A stretch of DNA of 64,000 bases from Nocardia albiluteola (GCF_018860155.1 NZ_JAHKNI010000003.1:1-64000), one strand, 5' to 3'; counted from the stretch's first letter, positions 23,242 through 32,246 are shown. Notes: generated from the letters alone by a model not told the origin. Made by a program: numbers and translations.

Positions 23242-23994
23242 GTGACAGGACGTTTGGCGGGGCGGGTGGCGCTGATCACCGGCGCGGCCTCGGGAATGGG
23301 CGCATCGCACGCCCGGGCGTTCGTGGCCGAGGGGGCGTCGGTGATGCTCGCCGATATCGCCGACGATGCGGGCAAGCTGCTCGCGGACGAGCTGGGCGAG
23401 CGCGCCGCGTACGTGCACCTCGACGTGACCAGCGCCGAGGAGTGGGCGGCGGCGGTGTCCGCGACCGTCGAACGGTTCGGCCTGCTCAACGTGCTGGTCA
23501 ACAACGCGGGCCTGCTCGACGGCGGCCCGCTGGGCACGTACACCGAAAAGCAGTGGGACCGAGTGCTTTCGGTGAATCTGACCGGTCCGTTCCTGGGCCT
23601 GAGCGCCGCCCGGGACGCGCTCGTCGCCGCGCGCCCGGCCGCGGTCGTCAACATCTCCTCCGCCGCGGGCATGCAGGGCGTGTCCGGAATGCACGCCTAC
23701 ACCGCCTCCAAGTTCGGCGTGCGCGGGCTGACCAAGTCCGCCGCGCTGGAACTGGCCCCGCACGGCGTCCGGGTGAACTCGGTGCACCCCGGCGGCATCG
23801 CGACCCCGATGATCGGGGCCATGGCGGGCCAGGTGCCGGATATTGATCGCACCGCGAATACCGTTGGCCGGCTTGGTGTTCCCGAGGAGGTCAGCGACCT
23901 CGTCGTGTTCCTGGCGAGTCAGGAATCCAGCTATTGCACGGGCTCGGAATTCGTCGTCGACGGCGGGTTGACCGCGGGGCAGACCTTCGGCTGA
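23242..23994 (+). CDS. short-chain dehydrogenase (hydroxysteroid-dehydrogenase-like)
   Basis: 250 residues from GTG 23242 after AACAGGAG. Cofactor loop Thr-Gly-Ala-Ala-Ser-Gly-Met-Gly (residues 13-20), Asp in the second strand (NAD preference), Asn-Asn-Ala-Gly near 90, Ser at about 140 and Tyr-Thr-Ala-Ser-Lys at about 154. The motif set resembles 3-alpha/20-beta hydroxysteroid dehydrogenases of actinomycetes. It follows the OYE gene by 73 bases and probably belongs to the same catabolic transcript. Confidence 0.9.
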   Translation: MTGRLAGRVALITGAASGMGASHARAFVAEGASVMLADIADDAGKLLADELGERAAYVHLDVTSAEEWAAAVSATVERFGLLNVLVNNAGLLDGGPLGTYTEKQWDRVLSVNLTGPFLGLSAARDALVAARPAAVVNISSAAGMQGVSGMHAYTASKFGVRGLTKSAALELAPHGVRVNSVHPGGIATPMIGAMAGQVPDIDRTANTVGRLGVPEEVSDLVVFLASQESSYCTGSEFVVDGGLTAGQTFG

Positions 23995-24183
23995 GCCGAA
24001 AGCGCCCGCGCCTGAGCGGTCGGCGGCCCCGCACGGCCACTGTCGATACATTCTTGTATCGGTATGCCGCCTGGGCGGCTAGGCTCATGCGTGACACTCC
24101 GCCGTCCGCTTCGGCGGTGCCGGTGGACGGGCGCTCCGGAGCGGACGGTGGACCTGACGGCCCGGCGAACAGGAGAGCGCGGC

Positions 24184-25347
24184 ATGAGCTTCGGGGACTT
24201 TCAGAACGAGATCTATTTCAACGGCCTGCGCGGGGTCTTGCCGGATCTGCCGATGAAGTTCGCCGAGCTCGAGGAACGGGCGCGCGCGGCCCTGCCGCCG
24301 TCGGTGTGGTCGTATGTCGCGGGCGGGGCGGGGGACGAGTACACCCAGCGCGCGAATGTCACCGCCTTCGAGCGGTGGGGGCTGGTTCCGCGGATGTTCG
24401 TCGGGGCCAAGCAGCGCGATCTGTCGGTCGAGGTGTTCGGCATGACGCTCCCGGCTCCGGTCTTCATGGCGCCGGTCGGCGTGATCGGGCTGTGCGCGCA
24501 GGACGGCCACGGCGATCTGGCCACCGCCCGCGCCGCGGCCCGCACCGGAGTGCCGATGGTGGCCTCCACGCTGACGGTCGATCCGCTCGAGCAGGTTGCG
24601 GCCGAATTCGGTTCGACGCCGGGGCTTTTCCAGCTGTACACCCCGACCGATCGCGACCTCGCGGCCAGCCTGGTGCAGCGCGCCGAGCAGGCCGGATTCA
24701 AGGGCATCGTCGTCACGCTCGACACCTGGGTGACCGGCTGGCGGCCACGGGACCTGTCGACCGGGAATTTCCCGCAGCTGCGCGGGCACTGCCTCGCCAA
24801 CTACTTCACCGATCCGGTCTTCCGGGCGAGCCTGGCCGCGCCGCCCGAGCAGGATCCGCAAGCGGCAATCCTGCGCTGGATCCAGGTCTTCGGCAACCCG
24901 CTCACCTGGGAGGACCTGCCGTGGCTGCGCTCGCTGACGAAGCTGCCACTGATCGTGAAGGGCCTCTGCCATCCCGACGATGTGCGCCGTGCCAAGGACG
25001 GCGGCGTCGACGGCATCTACTGCTCGAATCACGGTGGGCGCCAGGCCAATGGCGGCCTGCCCGCCCTGGACGCACTGCCGGGCGTCGTGGAGGCCGCCGA
25101 CGGCCTGCCGGTGTTGTTCGACTCCGGAATCCGCAGCGGCGCCGACATCATCAAGGCCCTGGCGCTGGGGGCAACGGCGGTCGGCATCGGCCGCCCCTAT
25201 GCCTACGGCCTGGCCCTGGGCGGCGAGGCGGGCATCGTGCACGTGCTGCGCTCACTGCTCGCCGAGGCGGATCTGATCATGGCCGTGGACGGATATCTTG
25301 CGCTGGCGGACCTGACCCGTGACGCGCTTCGGCCGGTCTTGCGCTGA
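24184..25347 (+). CDS. FMN-dependent alpha-hydroxy-acid oxidase/dehydrogenase
   Basis: 387 residues. ATG 24184 with AACAGGAG. FMN-binding barrel: [10 protein letters not shown] near residue 45, Ala-Pro-Val-Gly near 95, Lys-Gly-Leu-Cys-His near 260, the catalytic His in Ser-Asn-His-Gly-Gly-Arg-Gln near 285, and Phe-Asp-Ser-Gly-Ile-Arg-Ser-Gly then Gly-Arg-Pro (phosphate loop) near 320-340. It would oxidise lactate, mandelate or a similar 2-hydroxy acid. It stands apart from the SDR gene (189 bases) and has its own ribosome binding site. Confidence 0.9.
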   Translation: MSFGDFQNEIYFNGLRGVLPDLPMKFAELEERARAALPPSVWSYVAGGAGDEYTQRANVTAFERWGLVPRMFVGAKQRDLSVEVFGMTLPAPVFMAPVGVIGLCAQDGHGDLATARAAARTGVPMVASTLTVDPLEQVAAEFGSTPGLFQLYTPTDRDLAASLVQRAEQAGFKGIVVTLDTWVTGWRPRDLSTGNFPQLRGHCLANYFTDPVFRASLAAPPEQDPQAAILRWIQVFGNPLTWEDLPWLRSLTKLPLIVKGLCHPDDVRRAKDGGVDGIYCSNHGGRQANGGLPALDALPGVVEAADGLPVLFDSGIRSGADIIKALALGATAVGIGRPYAYGLALGGEAGIVHVLRSLLAEADLIMAVDGYLALADLTRDALRPVLR

Positions 25348-25442
25348 ACGGGCGTCTCGGGGAGGCTGCCCGGGCCGAGCCTGACCCGTTCAGTCCGTAG
25401 GCTGTCTGCGTCCGGGAATGCGGCTCGAGAGGGGAATCGACA

Positions 25443-26345
25443 ATGCAGGCAGCCCGTTTCAGCCGGTTCGGGGGTCCGGAGGTGCTCGAGATCGTCGAGC
25501 TGCCCGATCCGCATCCGGGCCCGGGGCAGGTTCGGATTGCGGTGCGCGCGGCCGGTGTTAACGCGAGCGACTGGAAGAAACGCCGCGGCCTGATGGACGA
25601 GGAACTCCCGCAGACCCTCGGGTACGAGGCGGCGGGCGTGGTCGACGAGCTCGGTGCGGGCGTGCGGGATGTGGCCCTGGGCGATCGCGTATTCGGATTC
25701 GCCGCCGATGGGTCGGCGCAGGCCGAGCTGGCGGTGCTGTCGCACTATGCGCCGATCCCGCCGTCGCTCGACTTCGCCGGCGCCGCAGCGCTTCCAGCGG
25801 CCATCGAGACGGCAATGCGCGCGCTGGATCAGCTCGGCCTCGTGGCCGGCGGCACGCTGCTCGTCAACGGGGCATCCGGCAGTGTCGGCAGTGCCGCGGT
25901 GCAATTCGCGGTGGCCCGCGGCGCGCGCGTGATCGGCACGGCCGGTCCGGCCAATCACGAGGTTGTTCGTTCGCTGGGTGCGGAGCCTGTCGCCTACGGC
26001 GAGGGCATGGCCGCGCGGGTTCGGGAACTTGCGCCCGCGGGTGTGGATCTCGCGCTGGACGTCGCCGGAAGCGGGGTGCTGCCCGAGCTCATCGAGCTCG
26101 CCGGTGGGAAGGGGCACGTGGTGACGATCGCCGATGTCGCGGGCGCCCAGGAACACGGGGTGCGGTTCAGTCGCGGGGATTCGGGTCGCGCGACCCATGT
26201 GCTCGGCGAGATCGGCGAGTTGATCGAGTCGGGCCGCTTCGTTCTTCCTGTCGCACAAACCTTCCCGCTGGCCGATGTCGCCCAGGCGCACCGCGTCGGC
26301 GAGGCCGGTGGGGTGCGCGGCAAGCTCGTCCTGGTGATCGACTAG
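25443..26345 (+). CDS. NADP-dependent MDR oxidoreductase (quinone reductase type)
   Basis: 300 residues. GroES-like N-terminus with Pro-His-Pro-Gly-Pro-Gly-Gln-Val and Ala-Gly-Val-Asn-Ala-Ser-Asp-Trp-Lys-Lys. Rossmann loop Asn-Gly-Ala-Ser-Gly-Ser-Val-Gly-Ser near residue 141. No zinc ligands. A common NADPH:quinone/enone reductase type. Strand-convergent with the DUF1304 gene, whose stop lies 9 bases away. Confidence 0.88.
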   Translation: MQAARFSRFGGPEVLEIVELPDPHPGPGQVRIAVRAAGVNASDWKKRRGLMDEELPQTLGYEAAGVVDELGAGVRDVALGDRVFGFAADGSAQAELAVLSHYAPIPPSLDFAGAAALPAAIETAMRALDQLGLVAGGTLLVNGASGSVGSAAVQFAVARGARVIGTAGPANHEVVRSLGAEPVAYGEGMAARVRELAPAGVDLALDVAGSGVLPELIELAGGKGHVVTIADVAGAQEHGVRFSRGDSGRATHVLGEIGELIESGRFVLPVAQTFPLADVAQAHRVGEAGGVRGKLVLVID

Positions 26346-26354
26346 CCGCCGCGC

Positions 26355-26717
26355 CTAGGCGGCCAGCGCCGCCGCGATGAGTGTGATCGCACCCGGCAGC
26401 GCCTGAACGAGCAGGATGCGGCGACTGGCGGTGAAGCCCCCGTACAACCCGGCGACCACGACGCAGGCGGCGAAGAAGATCTTCGCGGCGGACCCGACCG
26501 GATCCGAGGCGATGAGTCCCCAGATCAGGCCCGCGGCCAGAAAACCGTTGTACAGGCCCTGATTCGCGGCCAGCACCTTGGTCTGCTCCGCGAATTCCGG
26601 GGTGCTGCCGAACGCGGCGCGCCCGCGCGGCGTGGTCCACAGGAACATTTCCAGCACGAGGATGTAGACGTGCAGGGCCGCGAGCAGTCCGACGAGGATA
26701 TCGGCGACGATGCGCAT
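26355..26717 (-). CDS. DUF1304 integral membrane protein
   Basis: 120 residues with four hydrophobic helices (about 5-25, 50-70, 76-95, 100-118). The short loop with Phe-Leu-Trp-Thr-Thr-Pro-Arg-Gly-Arg after helix 1 and Ala-Asn-Gln-Gly-Leu-Tyr-Asn-Gly-Phe-Leu before helix 2 are the DUF1304 signatures. The function of the family is unknown. Preceded 95 bases upstream by the stop of a TetR gene on the same strand, which may control it. Confidence 0.9.
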   Translation of the reverse strand: MRIVADILVGLLAALHVYILVLEMFLWTTPRGRAAFGSTPEFAEQTKVLAANQGLYNGFLAAGLIWGLIASDPVGSAAKIFFAACVVVAGLYGGFTASRRILLVQALPGAITLIAAALAA

Positions 26718-26811
26718 AGGGCGCGCCTTTCTGGAGAGAATTCACCGGCTCGGCCCAGCATGAACGGCCCGCAGCCCCGCGTCCGGCCGACGCGCCGTTC
26801 CGCGTCGTGTT

Positions 26812-27387
26812 CTACTCCGGCTCCCGGGCGGGCAGGCCGCGCAGCAGGACGTCGAGGAACAGGTCGAAGCGGGGCGCGGCCTCGCCGAGGTGGAGCGGAT
26901 TCTCTTGTGCGGCAAGCCAGCTGACGAGCGAGGTGATGAAGATGTACCAGCTCTGCTCGGCGAGGGCGGGAGACACGCCGGCGCCGGTGAAGGCCGCGAC
27001 GACCTCCCGCCGGACGCGGTCGAGGGCCCGGGTGGTGTGGCGGTGCGGCCGGGACAGGCGGGTGGCGTAGCCGGGGACGGCCAGGAAGCGATCGTGCATG
27101 GCCCAGGCGACGCGGGTGAGCCAGGGGCGCCAGTCGGGGCCGTGCGGGGTGTCCCGCGGCAGCACGCGATCGATCATGACCTCGTTGATGAGGTCGGAGA
27201 GCTCGTCGCGATTGCGGACCCAGCGGTAGAGCGCGCCGTGGGTGACCTCGAGGCGCGCGGCCAGCTGCCGCATGGTGAGGGTGTCCAGATTCGCCGAGTC
27301 CAGCGCCGCGTCGACGATCCGCTCGCGGTTCAGCTGCGCGGGTCGTCCCGGGCGGCGCGGGGGTGCTGTGGCATCGGCCATGGCCAC
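26812..27387 (-). CDS. TetR-family regulator
   Basis: 191 residues. N-terminal Arg-Arg-Pro-Gly-Arg-Pro-Ala-Gln AT-hook-like tail, then the helix-turn-helix with Leu-Thr-Met-Arg-Gln-Leu-Ala-Ala-Arg-Leu, Gly-Ala-Leu-Tyr-Arg-Trp-Val and a tetracyclin-repressor-like C-terminal domain. Divergent from a serine hydrolase gene; the AT-rich promoter region between them holds the inverted half-sites GACCA/TGGTC (27402-27406 and 27426-27430). It may repress the hydrolase, itself and DUF1304. Confidence 0.88.
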   Translation of the reverse strand: MAMADATAPPRRPGRPAQLNRERIVDAALDSANLDTLTMRQLAARLEVTHGALYRWVRNRDELSDLINEVMIDRVLPRDTPHGPDWRPWLTRVAWAMHDRFLAVPGYATRLSRPHRHTTRALDRVRREVVAAFTGAGVSPALAEQSWYIFITSLVSWLAAQENPLHLGEAAPRFDLFLDVLLRGLPAREPE

Positions 27388-27401
27388 GACTATACGAAAT
27401 G

Positions 27402-27430
27402 GACCAGGTCATAATTAATATCCATTGGTC
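27402..27430. promoter_or_regulatory. putative operator between tetR and the serine hydrolase gene
   Basis: Half-sites GACCA and TGGTC flank an AT-rich 19-base core, in the only AT-rich patch between the two genes, 15 bases from the tetR start. Arms are short, so this is tentative. Confidence 0.35.
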
Positions 27431-27492
27431 ACAAATGCTGCTAGGGTCGGGCTGTGCCTCGGCGCGGGGCGGATCGCGGACAGGAGAGTCGG

Positions 27493-28650
27493 ATGGCGCG
27501 GGAGTCAGCAGTTCTGGGTGTGGTCGCCGACGGATTCGAGCCGGTGCGCGACGAATTCGCCGCGGTGGCGGCGAGTGAGGGAGCCGATTATGCCGCGCAG
27601 ATGGTGGCGTATCGGCGGGGGGAGTGCGTGGTGGACCTGTGGACCGGGCCGGGCATCGGCGGCGATTCGCTGCTCGGCGCGTATTCCGCGAGCAAGGGCG
27701 CCGCGCATCTGGTCGTCGCCCGGCTCGTGCAGGACGGTGTGCTGGATCTGGACCGGCGGGTGGCCGACTACTGGCCGGAGTTCGCCGTGCACGGCAAGGG
27801 GGAGATTCCGCTGCGCGATCTGCTGGCGCACCGGGCCGGATTGACCGGCGCGGACTCCGGTTTCACGCTCGAGGAACTCGCCGACGACCAGGCGATCGCG
27901 GAACGTCTCGGTGCGCAGCAGCCCTATTGGCGTCCCGGTGTGGCGTTCGGCTATCACGCGCTGGTCGCCGCGGCGTTGAGCGGTGAGGTGGTGCGCCGCG
28001 CCACCGGTGTGAGCGTGCAGGAACTGTTCGCCGAGCGAATCCGCGATCGGTACGCGGTGGACTTCCACTTCGGGCTGCCCGACGATCTCGAATCACGTTT
28101 CCTGCCAACGCTTCCCGCGGTGATGACCCCCGAGCGCCGGGCCGAATCGGCCGCACAGGCAACGGCCCCGGACAGCCTGTCCGGCATCGCCTTCAATCGG
28201 AACAACCCGCACGGCCCGCAGGTCTGGGAGCTGCCGAACCTGGAGGTGATTCGCAAGCAAGGTCCCGCCTCGCTCGGCGGCATCGCCTCCGCGCGGGGCC
28301 TGGCGCGCATGTACGCGGCGGCGATCGGCCCGCTGAACACCGCTGCGCCGCTGCTGAATCCGCGAACGCTCGCGGCATTCGGCCAGATTCAGTCCATCGG
28401 CTCCGACCTCGTGGCCCGCAGCCGCAAGGCCTTTACCCCCGGCTTCCACGCTACGTCCGAGTATTACCCGGCGCTGGGGCAGGGCTCCTTCGGACACAGC
28501 GGCGCGGGCGGGCAGCAGGCCTTCGCCGACCCGCGCAACGGCGTGGCCTTCGGCTACACCCGCCGGCTCTTCCCGTTCCCGGCGGGTCCCGGCCGCGACT
28601 GCGAGCGCCTGATTGCAGTGATCTACCACGCGGTCAACGCATTACGCTGA
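27493..28650 (+). CDS. beta-lactamase-family serine hydrolase/esterase
   Basis: 385 residues from ATG 27493 (AGGAG upstream). Ser-Ala-Ser-Lys near residue 67 is the class C/esterase nucleophile motif SxxK. Gly-Tyr-His-Ala near 155 fits the Tyr of the second motif, and Gly-His-Ser-Gly-Ala-Gly-Gly near 335 is the third (HxG) motif. There is no signal peptide, so it is cytoplasmic, like the LipE/EstB-type actinobacterial esterases. It probably hydrolyses esters rather than beta-lactams. Divergent from tetR. Confidence 0.88.
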   Translation: MARESAVLGVVADGFEPVRDEFAAVAASEGADYAAQMVAYRRGECVVDLWTGPGIGGDSLLGAYSASKGAAHLVVARLVQDGVLDLDRRVADYWPEFAVHGKGEIPLRDLLAHRAGLTGADSGFTLEELADDQAIAERLGAQQPYWRPGVAFGYHALVAAALSGEVVRRATGVSVQELFAERIRDRYAVDFHFGLPDDLESRFLPTLPAVMTPERRAESAAQATAPDSLSGIAFNRNNPHGPQVWELPNLEVIRKQGPASLGGIASARGLARMYAAAIGPLNTAAPLLNPRTLAAFGQIQSIGSDLVARSRKAFTPGFHATSEYYPALGQGSFGHSGAGGQQAFADPRNGVAFGYTRRLFPFPAGPGRDCERLIAVIYHAVNALR

Positions 28651-28716
28651 GCGCCCACACCGGACCGCATGCCGACCGGTGCCCGGGGCATCGGTGCGGT
28701 CGGCCCGGGTGCCGCC

Positions 28717-29139
28717 CTACTGGCAGTGGCCGCCCTTGAGGAAGAAGTTCCCGCCCTGGTACGGCGGGGGCGGCTGGATGCGCCCCTCCCACGAGATGCA
28801 GGTATGCGGCGCGTACTGGTACTTCGGGCCCGCGTACGTGGTGTAGTTGCCGTTGTCTTCCTGCATATGGTTCATATCGAGGCCGATGCCGGCCATCACG
28901 TTGATCGGCGCACCGGGCTGGTCCCGAACGGTGACAACGCAATTGGTCCCGTTGCCGTTGTTGTAGGTCAGGAAGGTGGTGCCGCCGAGCAGGTCTTGAT
29001 GATCGATCACCGCGTAGCCCGCTCCGCATGCGCCGTTGTACGAGGCGGCCGACGCGGTGCCGGAACCCAGCGCTACCGCGCCGCCGGCGAAGGCGGTGAG
29101 GCTCAGGGCGGCGGCGGCAATGGCTCTGATCGAATTCAT
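28717..29139 (-). CDS. secreted protein similar to spore-associated protein A (SapA)
   Basis: 140 residues. A Sec signal peptide (about residues 1-31, ending Ala-Ser-Ala) precedes a mature domain with Tyr-Asn-Gly-Ala-Cys-Gly-Ala-Gly-Tyr, Thr-Phe-Leu-Thr-Tyr-Asn, Asn-Cys-Val-Val-Thr-Val-Arg, Gly-Asn-Tyr-Thr-x-Tyr-Ala-Gly-Pro and His-Thr-Cys-Ile-Ser-Trp. That order and the paired Cys match Streptomyces SapA. Its function is unknown even in Streptomyces. Convergent with the hydrolase gene; no neighbour gives a clear role. Confidence 0.8.
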   Translation of the reverse strand: MNSIRAIAAAALSLTAFAGGAVALGSGTASAASYNGACGAGYAVIDHQDLLGGTTFLTYNNGNGTNCVVTVRDQPGAPINVMAGIGLDMNHMQEDNGNYTTYAGPKYQYAPHTCISWEGRIQPPPPYQGGNFFLKGGHCQ

Positions 29140-29289
29140 GCAGAACTCCGGAGTCTTTGTGCGAGTCGGAAGCGATCTCGGTTCGAGCAGCAGCGTATCC
29201 GGCGCAAGATTCCGCGACTATCCGCAAGCTGGCGGATATTGGTGCGCTCGGCCGCGGGAGGCCGGGTCCCGCCCTATGCGGCCAAGGCA

Positions 29290-30495
29290 TTACGCCGAGT
29301 TGCGAGAGCTCGTGGCGAGGGTGCCCGGATCACGCAGGACCTCCTGGACCGCGCGCAGGGCCGCGCCGAGAATCGGCCCGCTGCGGCCGAGGGGAGACGC
29401 GGTAACCGTGCGAACATCGAAAGGTCGTACGGTGAGGCGGGTTTCGAGCTGGCGGCGGATGCGGGGCAGCAGCCAGGACCCCAGGTCGGCGTAGGCCCCG
29501 CCGAGCACGACCGCGGCGGGGTCGATCAGGCCGATTGCGCCGGCCAGCGCGATACCGAGTGCGTCCCCGGCCTGTTCGATCGCCCGCGTGGTGTCTCGGT
29601 GCCCGGCCCGGGCGCTGGCGGTGAGCACCGTGACCGGGTCCGTGCCCGGCTCCTCGCGCAGCCCGGCCGCGCGCAGGACGGCGTCCTGATTGGCGTACAG
29701 CTCCAGGCAGCCGCGGGAACCGCAGGGGCAGTGGGGGCCGTCCGGATGGACCGTCATGTGGCCGAGTTCCCCGGCGTAGCCGCGGGCGCCGCCGTAGAGG
29801 CGGCCGTCGATGACCAGGGCCGCGCCGATGCCGGCCTCGGCGGAGACGTGCAGGAAGTTCCCCGGCGCTCCCGCGCTCCAGAGTTCGGCCAGCGCACCGA
29901 GATTGGCCTCGTTCTCCAGTCGCGGGAGATCCGGTCCCGGCCAGAGTTCGCCGATCGCGACCTCGTGCCAGCCGAGATGCGGTGCGTGCGTGACGATTCC
30001 GGGTCGCTGGCCGGGCAGGCCGGGGATCGACAAGACGGGCGGCAGCGGACGCAGGCCCAGGTCCTCGGCGTCCGTCCGGACCGCCGCGGCGAGCGCGGCC
30101 AGCTCTCGCACCACCGCGACCGGCGCGCGGTGCGCGTTGTGCACCTCGGTGCGACGCCGCGCGCGCACCTCGCCGCGCAGGTCCACCACGCAGGCGCCGA
30201 GGTGCCCGACGCCGATCTCCAGCCCGAACCCGGCGGGCCCGGTATCGCTGAGCGCCAGCGTCCGCCCCGGTCGGCCCGCCCTGCCGGAGGCTGCGATCGG
30301 GCCCTCCCGCAGCAGGTTCGAGGCGATGAGCTCGTCGACGAGACTCGAGACGGCAGCGCGGGTGAGCCCGGTCTTTCCCGCGACGTCGGCGCGCGAGAGG
30401 TCCGACTCCGTTGCGACGGTGCGCAATACGAGCGCCAGATTCTGCCGCCGCATACCGGACTGGGATGCGGCCGCCCGGGGCGGGGCTTCGGTCAC
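29290..30495 (-). CDS. ROK-family transcriptional regulator (XylR-like)
   Basis: 401 residues from GTG 30495. An N-terminal winged helix (about residues 15-75, Leu-Ser-Arg-Ala-Asp-Val-Ala-Gly-Lys-Thr-Gly-Leu-Thr) is followed by a ROK sugar-kinase-like domain with Gly-Tyr-Ala-Gly-Glu-Leu-Gly-His-Met and the zinc-type Cys-x-Cys-Gly-x-x-Gly-Cys-Leu-Glu near residue 255. It lies downstream of xylB on the same strand, 130 bases away, so it is the likely xylose-responsive repressor acting on the xylB/xylA intergenic operator. Confidence 0.92.
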   Translation of the reverse strand: MTEAPPRAAASQSGMRRQNLALVLRTVATESDLSRADVAGKTGLTRAAVSSLVDELIASNLLREGPIAASGRAGRPGRTLALSDTGPAGFGLEIGVGHLGACVVDLRGEVRARRRTEVHNAHRAPVAVVRELAALAAAVRTDAEDLGLRPLPPVLSIPGLPGQRPGIVTHAPHLGWHEVAIGELWPGPDLPRLENEANLGALAELWSAGAPGNFLHVSAEAGIGAALVIDGRLYGGARGYAGELGHMTVHPDGPHCPCGSRGCLELYANQDAVLRAAGLREEPGTDPVTVLTASARAGHRDTTRAIEQAGDALGIALAGAIGLIDPAAVVLGGAYADLGSWLLPRIRRQLETRLTVRPFDVRTVTASPLGRSGPILGAALRAVQEVLRDPGTLATSSRNSA

Positions 30496-30523
30496 CGCGG
30501 CGCCTCATCGACATGTGAGACAT

Positions 30524-30612
30524 CGTCGACGACTGGCGCCCCGTCGACGACTGACGCTCCGCTGGTGGGTGGCGCCCCGCCGACGAGCGGTACCGCCGTG
30601 CTCGGTGGCGCT
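30524..30612. repeat. decayed 18-bp tandem repeat between xylB and the ROK gene
   Basis: About five units of 18 bases, the clearest being two adjacent copies starting GTCGACGACTG. They stay open in one minus-strand frame that ends on a TGA overlapping the ROK start (GTGA). Probably replication-slippage sequence; coding status unclear. Confidence 0.6.
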
Positions 30613-30625
30613 GGGTCCCACGAGA

Positions 30626-32170
30626 TCACGCTGCGCCCCCGGCGGTGAGCAGCGGCTCGGCCGCCCGCAGTGTCGCGGCGATCCGCTCCAGCGCCTCGGT
30701 GTCGCGGGGGACCGGTTCCAGCAGTGGGCCTTCGGCCGTGCGCCAGCGGCGGGCGACAGCGTAGGGGTCCTCGCCGGTGAGCAGTCCGGCCGCCTGGGCG
30801 GCCGCGCCGAGCGCGACCAGTTCCCCCGCGGGCGGGATCTGCACCGCTCGCCCTGACAAGCGAAGCACGGTCTGCTGCCAGGCCGTTCCGCGCGCGCCGC
30901 CGCCGATCAGCAGCAGGGGCGTCGCCGGATCGGGCGCGGGCACATCGCCATCCGATCGGGCAGTGTTGCGATCGGGCGATGTCTCCGGGTTCGATTGTGG
31001 CGAAGCGGAACTGTCCGCCTCGCCTCCGGCCGATGGTGCGGCGGCGAGTCCGATTGCGCTCGAAGGGCTGAGTACGAGATCCAGTGCGGCGAGCAGAGAA
31101 TAGACGGCCCCGTCGTACGCGGCCTGGAGTAGCTGCCCCGGGGTGGTGTCGTGGCGCAGGCCATGCATCAGCCCGCTGGCGAACGGAAGCTGCGGCGTGC
31201 GTTCCCCGTCGAGATAGGGGAGTACCACGGCCGAGCCGCCCGGCTCGACAGCGTTCCGGTCCAGGCTCAGCAATGCGGCGATGCGGTCGATCGCCTGAGT
31301 GCAGTTGAGCGTGCAGGCCAGGGGCAGCCAGTCCGCGCCCGCATCGGCGAATCCGGCGACGACGCCCGTGGGGTCGTGCGGCCGGGCGCGGGTGCGGGCA
31401 TAGACCGTGCCGGAGGTGCCCAGGCTGAGCACCGGCATGCCGGGCGCGAGGCCCAGGCCCAGCGCCGCCGCCATATTGTCGCCGGTGCCGACGCCGACCG
31501 GAATGCCCTGCCGCACCGGAATATCGGCGCGGGTATGGCCCGCGGGCCGGTCCGGCGACGCGACGATCGGCAGGGCGGCCGAATCGAGACCGATGGCCGC
31601 GAGCACCTCGGCGTCGTAACCGGACGGCGTCCACCACGCCGTGCCCGACACGTCGCCGCGGTCGGTCACACTCTCGCCGGTCAGTCGCTCGATGAGATAG
31701 TCGTGCGGAAGACGAACGGCCGCAACATGATCGGCATGGTGGGGCTCGTGTTCGCGCAGCCACGCCCACTTGGCGGCGGTGAACGAGGCGTTGGGTACCG
31801 ACCCGATCCGCGTGGCCCACCACCCCGCCCCGAACCGGTTGACCAGCGCGGCGGCCTGCGGCGCGGACCGCACGTCGTTCCACAGCAGCGCCGGGCGGAC
31901 CGGATCGCCCGCGGCATCGAGCGTGACCAGGCCGTGCTGCTGCCCGCCGATCGACAGCGCCTCGGCCCGTGCGGCATACCCGGTCTGCTCGATCGCCGCG
32001 CACAGCGCCGACCACCACTGCCTTGGGTCGCTCTCGCGGCCCGCGCCGGTACTGACGGTGTGCGGCGCGCGTCCCTCGCCCAGCACCTGCCCGCTCTCGG
32101 CGTCCACGGCCACGGCCTTGGTGGCCTGGGTCGAGCTGTCGAGCCCGATGACGACCCGCTGCGCAGCCAT
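30626..32170 (-). CDS. xylB: xylulokinase
   Basis: 514 residues from ATG 32170 (AGGAG 7 bases upstream). FGGY kinase: Gly-Leu-Asp-Ser-Ser-Thr-Gln-Ala-Thr-Lys at the start, Gly-Gly-Gln-Gln-His-Gly-Leu near 75, Trp-Asn-Asp-Val-Arg near 100, Gly-Thr-Gly-Asp-Asn near 240, Leu-Gly-Thr-Ser-Gly-Thr near 265 and Gly-Gly-Gly-Ala-Arg-Gly near 435. Phosphorylates D-xylulose. A Ser/Pro/Ala/Asp-rich insert of about 40 residues (around 385-425) interrupts the second domain and looks disordered. Divergent from xylA across a 106-base operator region. Confidence 0.95.
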   Translation of the reverse strand: MAAQRVVIGLDSSTQATKAVAVDAESGQVLGEGRAPHTVSTGAGRESDPRQWWSALCAAIEQTGYAARAEALSIGGQQHGLVTLDAAGDPVRPALLWNDVRSAPQAAALVNRFGAGWWATRIGSVPNASFTAAKWAWLREHEPHHADHVAAVRLPHDYLIERLTGESVTDRGDVSGTAWWTPSGYDAEVLAAIGLDSAALPIVASPDRPAGHTRADIPVRQGIPVGVGTGDNMAAALGLGLAPGMPVLSLGTSGTVYARTRARPHDPTGVVAGFADAGADWLPLACTLNCTQAIDRIAALLSLDRNAVEPGGSAVVLPYLDGERTPQLPFASGLMHGLRHDTTPGQLLQAAYDGAVYSLLAALDLVLSPSSAIGLAAAPSAGGEADSSASPQSNPETSPDRNTARSDGDVPAPDPATPLLLIGGGARGTAWQQTVLRLSGRAVQIPPAGELVALGAAAQAAGLLTGEDPYAVARRWRTAEGPLLEPVPRDTEALERIAATLRAAEPLLTAGGAA

Positions 32171-32221
32171 GTTCCGCTCCTGATTCCCGGACGGCCTTCC
32201 CATCCCGCTCCTAGCACACTA

Positions 32222-32246
32222 TATTTGTTTTTCGAGTTTACAAATA
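32222..32246. promoter_or_regulatory. putative xyl operator (TATTTGT-N11-ACAAATA)
   Basis: A 7-bp inverted repeat with 11-base spacer in an AT-rich island exactly between the divergent xylB and xylA starts. It resembles ROK/XylR operators of other bacteria. The ROK regulator encoded beyond xylB is the likely ligand. Confidence 0.7.

Noticed and set aside
27493..28650. beta-lactam resistance gene
   Set aside because: Although SxxK and HxG motifs are present, no signal peptide is seen and the type fits intracellular esterases.
28669..30648. 659-codon plus-strand frame
   Set aside because: Antisense to the SapA-like and ROK genes, both of which have signature residues.
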